Below, in pieces: positions 55,301 to 59,126 of a stretch of DNA of 64,000 nucleotides. Source of the DNA: Ryuthela nishihirai (taxonomy: Eukaryota > Arthropoda > Arachnida > Araneae > Heptathelidae). The stretch covers positions 25,585,404-25,649,403 of the forward strand of contig JAWZYU010000034.1 in NCBI GenBank assembly GCA_038380435.1, given 5' to 3'. Made by a program: the position numbers and the translations under genes. The notes beneath the pieces are model-generated. The model did no database searches, was not told the origin of the DNA, and was given only the letters and a program-made list of their open reading frames with translations. The stretch's first letter is position 1. Each line of letters starts with the position of its first letter.

Positions 55301-56131
55301 TTTATAGTTATATTTTGAAACTAACTAGAAAATAATAGTCAAATCTTTAAAAGAACAGGAACTTTAGTAGTAATAACTTTAAATGAACACAAAAATTGGT
55401 AATCACATTTGTAAAAGAACGTGAAATTTACTAGGCACAACTTTAAACCACTACGAAATTGATTAGCCACATCTTTAAAACAAAAATGTGAAATACAGTT
55501 ATGACATCTATAAAAGGTTACGAAGTTTTAGTGGTTATACCTTTGAAGGAACACGAACTTTAGTAGTTGCATTTCTTAAAGTTAATTAATTAATTAATTA
55601 CCTTTTATAGCCTTCGGCATGCTCGATTCCATAGTTTATAATTTGTTCGAACTCTTTGAATTTGTCCTTACCAGGGTTTTTTGCAATATTTCGTAATTTC
55701 ACCATATGGTCATTAAGGAAAAGAACCAGATCTTCTGTTGTCTGCTTAATGTACATCCTTGATTTCGACTCTGGAAAAGCGAACTCAGAATTAACAATTG
55801 CGCTGTTAGCAAATGCTTAAAACGCTTAAAATTATTATATATGAGCAAGACCAAATCTATGGGGATGGGGGGGGGGCAAAGATCATAATCTGTACCCTTG
55901 AAAATGTTAGACAGAAAAACGTTATTGAACTTGTGCATATTTCATGTATTTTTAAATAACATTTAGACCTTTAAACACGGAGAAGAAATACTGGAATGGA
56001 AATTCAGTCTCTTGGTTCCTCTCTTTACATTATTTTAGATCCAGACCTGTATGTGAGTCATTGATATGCAGCATAATAATAAGAAGGGCGTAGATAAGCC
56101 AGATCAAGCGTCTATTGATAAATTTATTCAT
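13054..56131 (-). CDS. FUT8: alpha-1,6-fucosyltransferase (FUT8-like), 8 exons
   Basis: Golgi type II enzyme that adds core alpha-1,6-fucose to N-glycans (GT23). The eight exons listed below join in phase to about 490 residues with no stop. Seen in order: basic start and membrane anchor (1-28), helical stem (30-123, ending IVQERLYHLQ), the NPKNC..LLCDL and FQPLSE blocks (124-207), VRIHDNPMAWW (about 228-238), the nucleotide-binding IHVRRTDK (272-279) with following SE and EEYM, ATDE (about 317-320), LVCTLSSG (about 374-381), and a C-terminal SH3-like domain. From memory of the human enzyme the essential R365, R366, D368, K369, E373, Y382, D409, D453 and S469 all have matches, while D410 is Glu here. 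The human protein is 575 aa; the missing length is mostly stem, so an exon may be undetected. FUT8 identity is firm; the first exon is less so. Confidence 0.9.
13640..14600. repeat. degenerate tandem repeat in FUT8 last intron
   Basis: Variants of gaattttgccaactcacc, ataattttacagaaaaa, tcccaatttttacatctccc and ctgaattttgccaagtcact alternate for almost 1 kb, with a loose period of 110-130 bp and a shorter internal period. Open frames inside are by-products. Confidence 0.8.
14640..15955. other. AT-rich intron DNA, no feature seen
   Basis: Read on both strands and found no coding, SINE, LINE or repeat signature. It lies within the last FUT8-like intron (13384-22568). Confidence 0.4.
15958..16570. 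repeat. degenerate tetranucleotide microsatellite (GTAA/GTCA/GTGA)n
   Basis: About 600 bp of gtaagtaagtgagtcagtca-type sequence, with units of four bases and many substitutions. A short direct repeat of tgtaaatgttcgatgacatc follows at 16600-16665. Confidence 0.92.
16905..17446 (+). pseudogene. RTE-type LINE, copy D fragment
   Basis: It matches copy A from ataacactgagtcgtgtgtg through the GVRQGC region, motif C and the RRIGIAARTFKNLWR block, truncated at both ends. Motif C reads YSDD instead of YADD (tattctgatgat near 17105). Frameshifts and stops are present. The Trp codon that is TGA in copy A is TGG here. Confidence 0.87.
17500..18000 (-). repeat. unclassified dispersed repeat X, copy 1
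   Basis: Its reverse complement matches 25800-26165: agaaccggccaag.ctagcacctaatg, ccgccttctcgtggtgcag, acctttcaaaagagata, ggagggctgccag, and ctgctga.gagtggtcaac. No coding potential and no terminal repeats were recognised. Confidence 0.75.
18338..18547 (+). pseudogene. Ty3/gypsy integrase C-terminal fragment
   Basis: The frame MVHPWESPYTVVNRINEMVY, then RIRRCPTTKYKVLHVDRVAPF, is the GPY/F module and tail of a gypsy-type integrase (WxGPYxVxxRINxVVYRI..KxKVxHVDRLAPY). Only about 70 codons remain. It is followed immediately by an LTR-like start, as expected for the 3' end of a provirus-like element. Confidence 0.82.
18549..19265 (+). mobile_element. gypsy LTR remnant
   Basis: It begins TGTTACGACAGATG right after the integrase tail. 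Two blocks are shared with 28801-29235: the start (caataaaaccgtcat) and a later stretch (ttcattcacgaagataatt, tagagtttgtaagaattgta). The right boundary is uncertain. No second LTR is seen nearby. Confidence 0.6.
19268..22088 (+). pseudogene. RTE-type LINE, copy C, longest copy, split by a SINE
   Basis: It keeps the end of the endonuclease (MIDYILIKSK, a stop, then RLYEGAETVSDHYLV with the SDH catalytic motif), the linker, most of the RT (GDRSSCDNN, NRIKNLVD.QLRDEQCGF) and the full C-terminus (180 codons, 21507-22049). A 43-bp segment is tandemly repeated at 19315-19412. About 14 bp are missing before the FKKAFDS motif, causing a frameshift. A SINE-A sits at 20928-21317. The 3' end is (GAT)n at 22067-22087. 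Confidence 0.88.
20928..21317 (-). mobile_element. complete SINE-A with 13-bp TSD inside LINE copy C
   Basis: Flanked by aatgatattgatg at 20915-20927 and 21318-21330, so the element is exactly 390 bp. It has the full head (antisense, 21240-21316; one A-box base changed, gactgtgcca), the body, and the tail gaggtaaaacaacccaaccc. This copy defines the family ends. Confidence 0.96.
22088..22430 (+). repeat. ~76-bp tandem array of SINE-A tails
   Basis: Four to five units each contain the SINE tail block, of the form ggccatttagcccattgtgt, a short run of a, gtgccgttcagaggtaaaac, then a joiner such as caaaccagctcagcttggtgc. The landmark ccattta/ccactta falls near 22148, 22225, 22300 and 22375, a period of about 76 bp. 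It begins directly at the (GAT)n end of LINE copy C. Confidence 0.82.
22569..22722 (-). CDS. FUT8: FUT8-like exon 7
   Basis: 154 bp. Acceptor gtttctttcag, first base completes a Lys codon, then FPSYTFIYN, TRYSNDSFWGILADV and SDILVCTLSSG. Donor GGG|GTAAGT at 22568, phase 0, matching exon 8. Covers the conserved D and CT.SS residues of the GT23 catalytic site. Confidence 0.93.
22805..22880. mobile_element. possible hAT-type end remnant
   Basis: The stretch agtaattcccaactttt followed by ccgcggcacaactttgagg resembles the terminal sequence of hAT MITEs such as the one at 62949-63416. No matching second end or TSD was found. Confidence 0.3.
22960..23080 (-). mobile_element. internally deleted SINE-A copy
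   Basis: The tail complement (gattgggttgttttaccta) and the region around caagacaccgatggt-like sequence (agaccatcggtatctcctat) are joined with the middle of the body missing. The head is absent. Confidence 0.65.
23128..23530 (-). mobile_element. SINE-A copy, full but diverged
   Basis: Reads from the tail complement (gggttattttacctctta) through the core (ttaaagtcccatccggcgg) to the head (ggttggactcgaacc). The head carries a 20-bp insertion near 23483-23503, between B-box and A-box regions. Confidence 0.85.
23535..24570. repeat. intron DNA with a degenerate AGGTCA-containing repeat
   Basis: Four loose copies of a pattern aaatt.cagatcc..tgtg.cttcaaggtcaaataaaggtca occur near 23720, 23850, 24205 and 24330. 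An AT-rich (TA)n stretch lies at 24000-24100. Nothing coding. Confidence 0.5.
24578..24754 (-). CDS. FUT8: FUT8-like exon 6 (GDP-fucose-binding motif)
   Basis: 177 bp. Acceptor ccttttacag; the first A completes Gly with exon 5. Encodes IHVRRTDKIRSEAKSHAVEE, then YM..., and KVFVATDEPAVIRELKQ. Donor CAGAA|GTAAGA. The RRTDK signature is the strongest single mark of the FUT8 family in the window. Confidence 0.95.
25100..25533. repeat. 42-bp minisatellite, about 10 units
   Basis: Units of ttggaacagaatgccaatcc followed by ggtacttgatgttcacaaacc, period 42 bp (for example acttgatgtt at 25128 and acttaatgtt at 25170). Because 42 is 14 codons, both strands show periodic open frames (VLDVHKPLEQNA on plus, FVNIKYR.GI.FQR on minus). 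A degenerate remnant is at 29576-29655. Confidence 0.88.
25800..26165 (+). repeat. unclassified dispersed repeat X, copy 2
   Basis: Inverted relative to copy 1 at 17500-18000, with long shared blocks (ccgccttctcgtggtgcaga, acctttcaaaagagatac, gcactggtgggcttctgt). It ends where an antisense SINE-A head begins. Confidence 0.75.
26168..26243 (-). mobile_element. isolated SINE-A tRNA-like head
   Basis: Reverse complement of the head only: cagctgggactcgaacc, attacgagcctggcgcgct, accgactgagccacccctgc. There is no adjoining body in the same orientation. Both Pol III boxes look intact, so it could in principle still recruit Pol III. Confidence 0.85.
26352..26641 (+). mobile_element. headless SINE-A with 13-bp TSD
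   Basis: Flanked by cagcctcaaagga at 26339-26351 and 26642-26654. The inserted copy begins at tccccgacctgc, i.e. after the head and leader. The body and tail (gtgccgctcagaggtaaaac) are intact. Its 5' end falls at the same consensus position as the copy at 48105-48392. Confidence 0.93.
28736..29235 (+). mobile_element. solo gypsy LTR with palindromic 5' end
   Basis: It shares its start (TGTTACGAGAGACT at 28801, followed by caataaaacca) and an internal block (ttcaccaagataattatgt, tagagtctgtaagacttgta) with the LTR at 18549. In front of it a 33-bp direct repeat (gttacgagagacaggtttac..) is present two to three times. It interrupts a LINE. Confidence 0.6.
28790..28840. repeat. 51-bp near-perfect palindrome
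   Basis: Arm 28790-28814 and arm 28816-28840 are exact reverse complements (25 bp each) around a single A. The inner half is the LTR terminus TGTTACGAGAGACT facing its own inverse. Confidence 0.95.
29576..29655. repeat. remnant of the 42-bp minisatellite
   Basis: The sequence atgccattccggtgcttgat, then ttgtacttgatgttttcga, matches the unit of 25100-25533 in the same orientation, now 4 kb away across the LINE. Confidence 0.65.
29660..30300. other. no gene; possible old tRNA-derived SINE traces
   Basis: At 29735-29780 there is an A-box-like gtagtgattagcgtacctg, and at 30068-30150 an antisense B-box-like gattcgaacccc. Neither has a recognised body. The rest is AT-rich. Confidence 0.3.
30303..30540 (+). 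pseudogene. duplicate of LINE ORF1 fragment
   Basis: Near-identical to 26886-27130, including the same inserted stretch aataataataactttatt..gcttgtcagca. A shared insertion means the two descend from one already-broken copy rather than from two independent insertions. Confidence 0.8.
30535..31050 (-). mobile_element. SINE-A copy with a 162-bp duplicated end
   Basis: The tail half (ctgaatggcactttctttta..aagcttgttctt) occurs twice, starting with caaaaggttgaaatccc at 30521 and 30683 (period 162). The second copy continues into core and head (attatgagtttggagcact, actgagccaccc to 31043). The duplicated segment includes 20 bp of the neighbouring LINE, so it arose after insertion. Confidence 0.82.
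31195..31790. mobile_element. head-to-head SINE-A mosaic
   Basis: A plus-strand head (31196-31250, cacagtcggtagcgtgtcag) is followed by an antisense leader and head (31300-31412) and then an antisense body (31418-31790). The two heads face each other with about 100 bp between them. Within the antisense body a small hairpin (aagaacttttttgagaagaa followed by gttctt) interrupts the sequence. Confidence 0.75.
31835..32024 (-). CDS. FUT8: FUT8-like exon 5
   Basis: 190 bp. Acceptor ataattcttttag, donor CTGG|GTAAGT. Completes Ser from exon 4, then PTVRGLLTKLPSDI, RLVRIHDNPMAWWYGQFMYY and a linker ending SVAG. Matches the family block RLVRVHGDP.VWWVSQF. Phase 1 in, phase 2 out, consistent on both sides. 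Confidence 0.95.
32340..34070 (+). pseudogene. LINE 5' region and ORF1, plus-strand copy
   Basis: Contains 5' leader, a Cys-rich N-terminal part (33000-33110, C..C pairs typical of a PHD-like finger) and two ORF1 segments: coiled-coil-like DIRNCIEEEFESLNKGLTL (33388 on) and C-terminal YETKQHKHKHHYKFLWTKDG (33950-34020). Frames are broken between them. It is closely related to the inverted copy at 34140-40790. Confidence 0.75.
34802..35214. mobile_element. hAT-type MITE with 8-bp TSD
   Basis: Flanked by ctctaaag at 34794-34801 and 35215-35222. Ends are tagggattctcaacgtgg and, inverted, cagtggttttcaacctttta, typical of hAT non-autonomous elements. The right end is duplicated internally (gcataaaaggttgagaacca and gcataaaaggttgaaaacca), together with a gttatactataactatagtt block. 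No ORF. 413 bp. Confidence 0.92.
35615..39599. mobile_element. TIR element with 18-bp palindromes, carrying a LINE
   Basis: Left end GTCACCGACAAAG.. and right end (inverted) GTTACCGGCAATG.. are imperfect terminal inverted repeats extending about 40 bp into GGCATTCTATAGAATGCC. Copies of this perfect palindrome lie at 35638-35655, 35726-35743 and (one base changed) 39558-39575, with variants at 39470-39510. The pre-insertion site can be read from the homologous LINE copy near 33750, giving a TSD of about 5-9 bp (tatat core). Without the inner LINE the element is under 1 kb and codes for nothing visible. Superfamily unknown. Confidence 0.8.
36385..39455 (-). pseudogene. near-intact RT/RNase H LINE (I/Jockey group)
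   Basis: Minus-strand ORF2 part. Upstream RT (about 39000-38600): SAPGADLI, SYRPISLLSNSLK, FGFRKNRSSKE. Main RT ORF 38573-37428 (381 aa) has motif A DLTQAFDTVS, motif B GLSQGSTLSP and motif C YADD. One frameshift near 37500 separates it from RNase H (IYTDG, SILHAEIFAI, FIDSKGAIL, SWSPGHTGIKENEEVDK) with all four catalytic acids. A C..C..H..C knuckle follows (CTSCNLKENSTHIILNC). It ends in an A-rich tail seen as a T-rich strand at 36390-36545. 5'-truncated near 39455. Confidence 0.88.
40990..41070 (+). mobile_element. possible SINE-B head trace
   Basis: The stretch ccccgtggccgagtagtaga resembles the SINE-B tRNA-like head at 45300 (cccgtggccgagtggttagc). The body is not recognisable. It runs into SINE-A fragments. 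Confidence 0.35.
41095..41858. mobile_element. mosaic of at least three SINE-A fragments
   Basis: 41095-41325 is an antisense body. 41336-41400 is a short sense piece (ttgacaggaggtttccttct..). 41400-41656 is antisense body plus head (ggactcgaacctgg..accaactgagtcacctcc). 41660-41858 is a sense 3' half (cacattaaagagcatactgg..gagcggtaaaac). Orientation switches at each join, suggesting repeated insertion or rearrangement. Confidence 0.75.
42028..42280 (-). CDS. FUT8: FUT8-like exon 4
   Basis: 253 bp. Acceptor cttttcatgctcatcag, phase 0; donor AATA|GTAAGA, phase 1. Encodes NPKNCSDAPVLLCDLTNPYG, FASGIHDVLWCFIKAYHSK, then W..T..NWEETFQPLSEKC. Conserved Cys and the FQPLSE..C block mark the entry of the catalytic domain. 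The plus-strand open frame here is its shadow. Confidence 0.95.
42465..42738 (-). mobile_element. headless SINE-A copy
   Basis: Antisense body from the tail complement (gttttatctctgagcgaccc) to ggtgtcctattgaccatggg, where it stops near the same point as the two TSD-flanked headless copies. No clear TSD. Confidence 0.82.
42740..44830. repeat. intron DNA with a 25-27-bp minisatellite at 44002-44104
   Basis: Five units of cccattcttgtacaattttt with short joiners lie at 44002-44104. The rest (42740-44000 and 44110-44830) is AT-rich with no recognised element on either strand. Confidence 0.6.
44841..44955 (-). CDS. FUT8: FUT8-like exon 3 (end of stem)
   Basis: 115 bp. Acceptor tttttacctcag, first G completes Arg; donor CAG|GTAATG, phase 0. 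Encodes IIVKEFEELAQQ, GSYTLQKKEKKLLEDIVQE and RLYHLQ. It aligns with the family's LTELVQRRITYLQ helix just before the NPKDC block, and the exon boundary falls at that same point. Confidence 0.92.
45293..45510 (+). mobile_element. SINE-B copy 1 (second tRNA-derived family)
   Basis: The head cccgtggccgagtggttagc..gggacctgggttcgagtccc looks like a Ser/Leu-type tRNA with good A and B boxes. The body is ttttctgctgaggtcctgcc, tctactgtggcgtataaact, agctgcttgaggggg. Two other copies share the body. Confidence 0.88.
45525..45825 (+). mobile_element. SINE-A copy, head partly lost
   Basis: Starts within the head (atctgcagttcccaggtacg), then body (gtccatcggatgggacgtaa) and tail (gtgctgctcgg). It lies immediately downstream of SINE-B copy 1. 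Confidence 0.82.
46134..47187 (-). pseudogene. Tc1-like transposon, copy 1, full length, dead
   Basis: Terminal inverted repeats cactgaagggccattaaatt..agggatag at 46136 and their inverse ending ctatccctaattcaatagca..cttcagtg at 47185, with TA flanks. Transposase on the minus strand: start at 47019 (MGKARDLDAFDRGQVV), HTH (SITEIVNELGFS), then MMAWGVFSWTFAGTLVRVP at 46646, the catalytic WPPRSPDLNPIEN near 46400 and RRVAAVIRVKGG near 46170. Many stops and shifts. A 12-bp inverted repeat, ccttgtgatata, abuts its left end. Confidence 0.9.
47225..47845 (+). mobile_element. SINE-A copy split by ~290 bp
   Basis: Head and leader at 47225-47365 (ctcagtctgtagcgcgcca, ggttcgagtcac, catccatcagatgggatg). 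The body resumes at 47645 (accccgtgatcaggagac) and runs to a tail with (caacaac)n at 47845. The intervening 47366-47645 includes a poly-C run and is not recognised. Confidence 0.78.
48105..48392 (-). mobile_element. headless SINE-A with 14-bp TSD
   Basis: Flanked by atatacacttacct at 48091-48104 and 48393-48406. The inserted copy ends at ccccgccctgccc (reading sense), without leader or tRNA-like head, at the same place as the copy at 26352. The tail is an (AATCC)n variant. The target is the terminal repeat of Tc1 copy 2. Confidence 0.95.
48770..49245. repeat. 80-bp tandem repeat, 6 units, inside Tc1 copy 2
   Basis: The landmark gtagaaggtcagtgaggatg recurs at 48778, 48858, 48942, 49022, 49102 and 49182 (period 80, once 84). 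On the minus strand the unit contains RYVNILTDLLHP of the transposase, so it is an amplified coding segment. Units are over 95 percent identical, hence recent. Confidence 0.94.
50874..51500. repeat. 370-bp-period tandem duplication
   Basis: The block from ggttttggtgtaagaaatac at 50874 to gtgtttaattactagggaa is repeated from 51244 with about 90 percent identity and a few small deletions. Confidence 0.9.
51659..51925. repeat. 132-bp tandem duplication
   Basis: gggtttttcataagggggag at 51659 and gggtttttaataagggggag at 51791 start two units that share aaaatagtacttatcactgt and caacagatggcgcca. Confidence 0.9.
52510..53020. other. AT-rich intron DNA, possible LINE 3' trace
   Basis: The plus strand at 52620-52760 gives short peptides like FSAPKIFNKLPRII and LKTWIDEFIDIE in broken frames, reminiscent of a LINE C-terminus (LPRxIxxxxxxxxFKxxLK). 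Too short and broken for a firm call. Confidence 0.3.
53028..53200 (+). mobile_element. SINE-B copy 2
   Basis: Degenerate head (gagtggctattgcgcgtggc, ggttcaagccc) and body (tttctgctgaggtcccatcg, ctatggtgtataaactta, aacagctgcttgagtgg) match copy 1 at 45293. Confidence 0.8.
53792..53905. mobile_element. half copy of palindromic MITE
   Basis: Left half only (tacagtcgctcaaaatagta..tccgaacactatgg..ctggcaaccttcgtgtcacgtg). At the centre of symmetry it switches to another partial copy and then to the palindromes at 53927-54020. Confidence 0.82.
53927..54020. repeat. two adjacent perfect palindromes with shared motif
   Basis: Palindrome 1: arms 53927-53941 and 53945-53959 (15 bp, spacer caa). Palindrome 2: arms 53964-53991 and 53993-54020 (28 bp, spacer t). 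Both contain ctggagcgtgtRcag. A further half-unit (aactgcacacgctc) follows. The sequence does not occur in other MITE copies. Confidence 0.95.
54091..54306. mobile_element. full palindromic Tc1/mariner-type MITE, copy 3
   Basis: 216 bp including TA at both ends. The halves are inverse of each other around position 54198/54199, and the central 40 bp (ctggcaaccttcgtgtcac on each side) are perfect. Same family as 11915-12127. Confidence 0.92.
54560..55565. repeat. degenerate ~35-bp repeat field in FUT8 intron 2
   Basis: Variants of tttaaaagaacacgaaattt followed by agtagtcacatc recur about 20 times at loose spacing, ending next to FUT8 exon 2. It is interrupted at 54821-54962 by a Tc1 fragment. 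Confidence 0.72.
54821..54962 (-). pseudogene. 142-bp Tc1 transposase fragment
   Basis: Matches 49497-49650 of Tc1 copy 2 (ggacacaatatggatgttga, gcataagattgtggacatgc, caattccttataatgatga). On the minus strand it reads IIIRNCKGTVGQITLELNEG, then MSTILCTKTVHRTI. No ends present. Confidence 0.8.
55602..55770 (-). CDS. FUT8: FUT8-like exon 2 (coiled-coil stem)
   Basis: 169 bp. Acceptor cgcttttccag, donor AAAG|GTAATT. Encodes SKSRMYIKQTTEDLVLFLND, HMVKLRNIAKNPGKDKFKEF and EQIINYGIEHAEGYK. Corresponds in position to the lumenal helical stem that mediates dimerisation in the family. Phase 1 in, phase 2 out. Confidence 0.88.
56047..56131 (-). CDS. FUT8: FUT8-like exon 1 (signal anchor), tentative
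   Basis: ATG at 56131 with G at -3. The frame gives MNKFINRRLIWLIYALL plus IIMLHINDSHT: a short basic cytosolic tail and a hydrophobic anchor, as in a type II Golgi enzyme. It would end CAG|GTCTGG, and the phase (1) fits exon 2. The donor is weak and the stem would be about 70 residues shorter than in vertebrates, so another first exon remains possible. Confidence 0.6.
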
Positions 56132-56330
56132 AGCTTTCCACCCTACTATACCCAACGTACAACTTCATTCACAACATAGGCGACGGCAGCGCCCTCAGAA
56201 ATTTCGGACACCGCTAGAGGCCTCTAGAAGCAGATTGGCTATAGAGGCCCTAATATAGGTAGAGGTTGGCCATCTCAAAATTGGACGCCATGTTTTGTCG
56301 TCGCTCGAATTATTTAGCTTGCATAGCTGA
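56132..56330 (-). promoter_or_regulatory. putative promoter/leader of FUT8-like gene
   Basis: On the minus strand upstream of the ATG: acaaaacatggcgtccaatt (YY1-like ATGGCG), agatggccaacctctac, and a CCAAT box in tatagccaatctgc. Much of it is present, inverted, upstream of the plus-strand exon at 59127. Confidence 0.4.
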
Positions 56331-56479
56331 ATGGTATTGCATAGATACTTATGGGTTCATGAAAAAGTAGGGTAATATTTGATACAGATTTCAGTGTTCA
56401 TGAGTGGCAGCACTTTAGAAAACAGCTAAAAAAAGGAAAAGTAAATTTTACGGCTTTTTTTTTCTTTAAGAAAAGATAT

Positions 56480-57645
56480 AATTTCGTTTTGTTTTCTTGT
56501 TGTCTGTAGACATCGAACTTTTTTTGTTTATACATATATATAAAATAATTTTTTTATGTTAGATAGGAATTAATGATATATTACGATCTGCATTTTTTAA
56601 ATCTCCCAAAAGTTATAACTGCGCCCTCTAACGGTGGAAAAAGTTGAAAATTCCAAAATATCAAAAGAATATTACAAACGATATAGTTATGTTAGAAATT
56701 TAAAATTTGGTGTTGAAATGTGAAGGTTACGAAGTTACCATTGGAAACAATCACTTGACCCTTTAGAGGGGGGTAGGTGAATTCAACTTTTTTGTTTTAA
56801 GAAAAAAGTGTATGTTTTTAGAGATAAATTTGAAATTCTTTTTGGGTTGGTCAGGTATTGATAAAATATTACAATTTGCATTTTGCGAATATCCCAAAAG
56901 CTAAAAATGCGCCCTGTAACGGTGGAAAAAATCGAAAAATACCAAAAATTTGAAACGAATGTTAAAAATGAAGTAGTTATGCTAGATATTTGAAATTTTG
57001 GTCGTGGAATGTGACAGTCTTGAAAATTAGTTGACCCTAATCCCAAGGTAGGGAAGAAAAGGAACGGTTTTGTTTTAAGAGATAATTGGAAATCTCTTTT
57101 TTTAGTTGCTTACTAATGAAATGTAATTCACATTTTCAAAGGTAGTTTTAATTTATATCATTAGATATCACTAAATATCGAAACTGCAAAACTTTTAACG
57201 AATGTTTCAAGTGATCAGTAGAGTTCTGTTATGGTAGAAATTCCACTGACAGCAATGATCTGCCCACTATTTTCAGAGGAGCGACAGAAAAGCAGCTTTC
57301 TAAATTTAAGAAGTAAAAGAATAATACCTTTTATGTTTTATAATTACTAATAAAATAGTAATATGTGCATTTCCCCCATCATTTATTAAAAAATAAATAA
57401 ATAACGCCTCAAGCAGCTGCTTGTACAGAGGTATATTGCGTAGAAACCTGTCAGTTTATACGCCATAGTAGAAGGTCCATGAGGATGGCGGGACCTCAAA
57501 AGAAAAAAAACACGAACATCCATAATTAAAAGTTTTAAGGATTAAAAAGTAGGCAAAGGAAGAACTTCATTCTCTTTGAAAATGAGATTCCCATATGCGC
57601 CAAAGCGATATGCGTTCTTCTAGTTGTTTCACACTTTCGTACTAT
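56480..57645 (+). repeat. R300 dispersed repeat, copy 2 (3-4 units)
   Basis: Same order of blocks as 8850-9640. The unit phrase aggtattgataaaatattac..gcgccctctaacggtggaaa recurs at about 56565 and 56866. It is interrupted by a SINE-B (57400-57525). Confidence 0.75.
57400..57525 (-). mobile_element. SINE-B copy 3, headless
   Basis: Antisense body (acgcctcaagcagctgcttg, cagtttatacgccatagtag, ggcgggacctc) ending at catccat, where the tRNA-like head should start. Possible 7-bp TSD attaaaa. Like SINE-A, this family also has a headless copy. Confidence 0.82.
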
Positions 57646-57839
57646 TGTATACGAATTTCGTACTATTGTATAATTGAGAAAATAAACTATTAATATTTTA
57701 TTAGTACCTGTAATGTGCAAAAACATTTTTTAATATATCTCTTAAAGCAGAAAAGTTGCATTTTACTAACGGTACAAATCATTACTATTAGGGTAAACTA
57801 CTTGATCATCACATCCTATGACCAAAAACTTAAGTTTCT

Positions 57840-58560
57840 TGCAAAAATAGATCGTTTGCAATATTTATTTAAAGATTTAGTATTTTCCAGCTTTTTCCGC
57901 CGCTAGAGGTCGCCTTTCTAGTTATTACCGCCCTTTTAATACTGGAAATTGCAGCTGATGGGGATTCGAAAAACGTAACTATTAATATTTTTGTGGAATA
58001 AAAATTCGCCGACATACGGGATTCGAACACATAGCTCTCCAGAAATATTCCAGAACTTTCTAACCCGTTGAACTAAAGACGGCTTTTTTCACAAATAATA
58101 TTTATTGATTTATAGACGATTAAAAGTCTACAGGTAATGCTGAAATTATCGAATAGTGTTTAAATCATTAATATTTTTTTAGTGGCTGTAAAACAGAAAA
58201 AAAACATTGTTTCGTTTATCTCTTAAAAGTTTAATTTTCGCCCCCCCCCTTTGGCTAAGTTGCCAAAACCTTTTTGCCGTTGTAAACCTTCTTACCATAA
58301 CACTCTACAACCAAAATTTCAGATTTCCAGTGTAAATAATTTGCTTGTAATATTCGTTCGAAATTTTAGCATTTACCATCTTTCCCCACCGCTAGATGGC
58401 GCTATTAAAGCTATTGAAAAGTTTTAAAATTACTAATCACAATATTTGTTTGAAAACCTATCCAACCCAAACAGAATTTTTTATTTAGTTCTAAAAGTAA
58501 AAAAAATTAATTGTCTATACATGGACAGACAGGTGGAAAGACAGATGGACAGACAACAGT
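57840..58560 (-). repeat. R300 units in inverted orientation, ending in GACA-rich tract
   Basis: The reverse complement matches the R300 unit (gcgccatctagcggtgggg near 58390, ttcgaacgaatattacaagc, gaaattttggttgtagagtg). A shorter trace is at 57840-57935. At 58520-58620 a degenerate (GACA)n tract follows (gacagacaggtggaaagaca). Confidence 0.65.
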
Positions 58561-58685
58561 TAACAGAGAGACGGACAGACAGATGAACAAATACTGGCAT
58601 AGACAGATGACAAAGTGGAAACATTAGCTCGTTTTTCAAACGACCTTAAAAGAAATTATTTGTTGGTTTTTAGTTAGCTCATTTC

Positions 58686-58795
58686 ACTTTTGCAGCCGTT
58701 TGCCGTCTTCTGATGGAGTTTCTCGGAAAAAAATATTCATTAATTTATTTCTTTGAGTGAAATTTTTACACCCAAATGCAGCACAGTGAGGCATT
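58686..58795 (-). pseudogene. THAP-type zinc-finger start
   Basis: From an ATG at 58795 the minus strand reads MPHCAAFGCKNFTQRNKLMN, then IFFRETPSEDGKRLQK and a TGA where THAP domains have Trp. The MP.C..FGC start and the F..P.D spacing are typical of the THAP DNA-binding domain (C2CH) found in THAP proteins and P-element-like transposases. No further C..H half was found, so it is a fragment or a broken first exon. Confidence 0.7.
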
Positions 58796-58905
58796 TATAA
58801 AATATAATAGCTTTTATAGACAGAAAATTGGTAGAAATGTAAAAACTATAACAACTGAGAAGTGTTAACTTGGTACATAGACTAACTCATAGGATTTCGT
58901 CTCAA

Positions 58906-59126
58906 GGTACGACAAAACATGGCGTCCATTAATCACGTGACTCAATCAAACAATGGCAGTGAATCACCGAGATGGTCAGCCTCTAACTATACAGGACCTC
59001 TAATTGGCTGGCACCATTTATCTGCACTTTCTTTAGACAATCAGTGATAAGTCTTCTCAGGAAGAGCAAAGCCTTTGTTCGCCGCCATCTTGATTATATT
59101 AGAAGAAAACTGTCTTTACGAGACAA
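58906..59126 (+). promoter_or_regulatory. promoter-like region, inverted match to FUT8 upstream
   Basis: cgacaaaacatggcgtcca at 58912, an E-box cacgtg, an inverted CCAAT (ctaattggctgg) and gccgccatcttg (YY1 consensus inverse) at about 59082, 45 bp before an ATG. The part 58906-59010 is a diverged inverted copy of 56225-56310. Confidence 0.45.
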
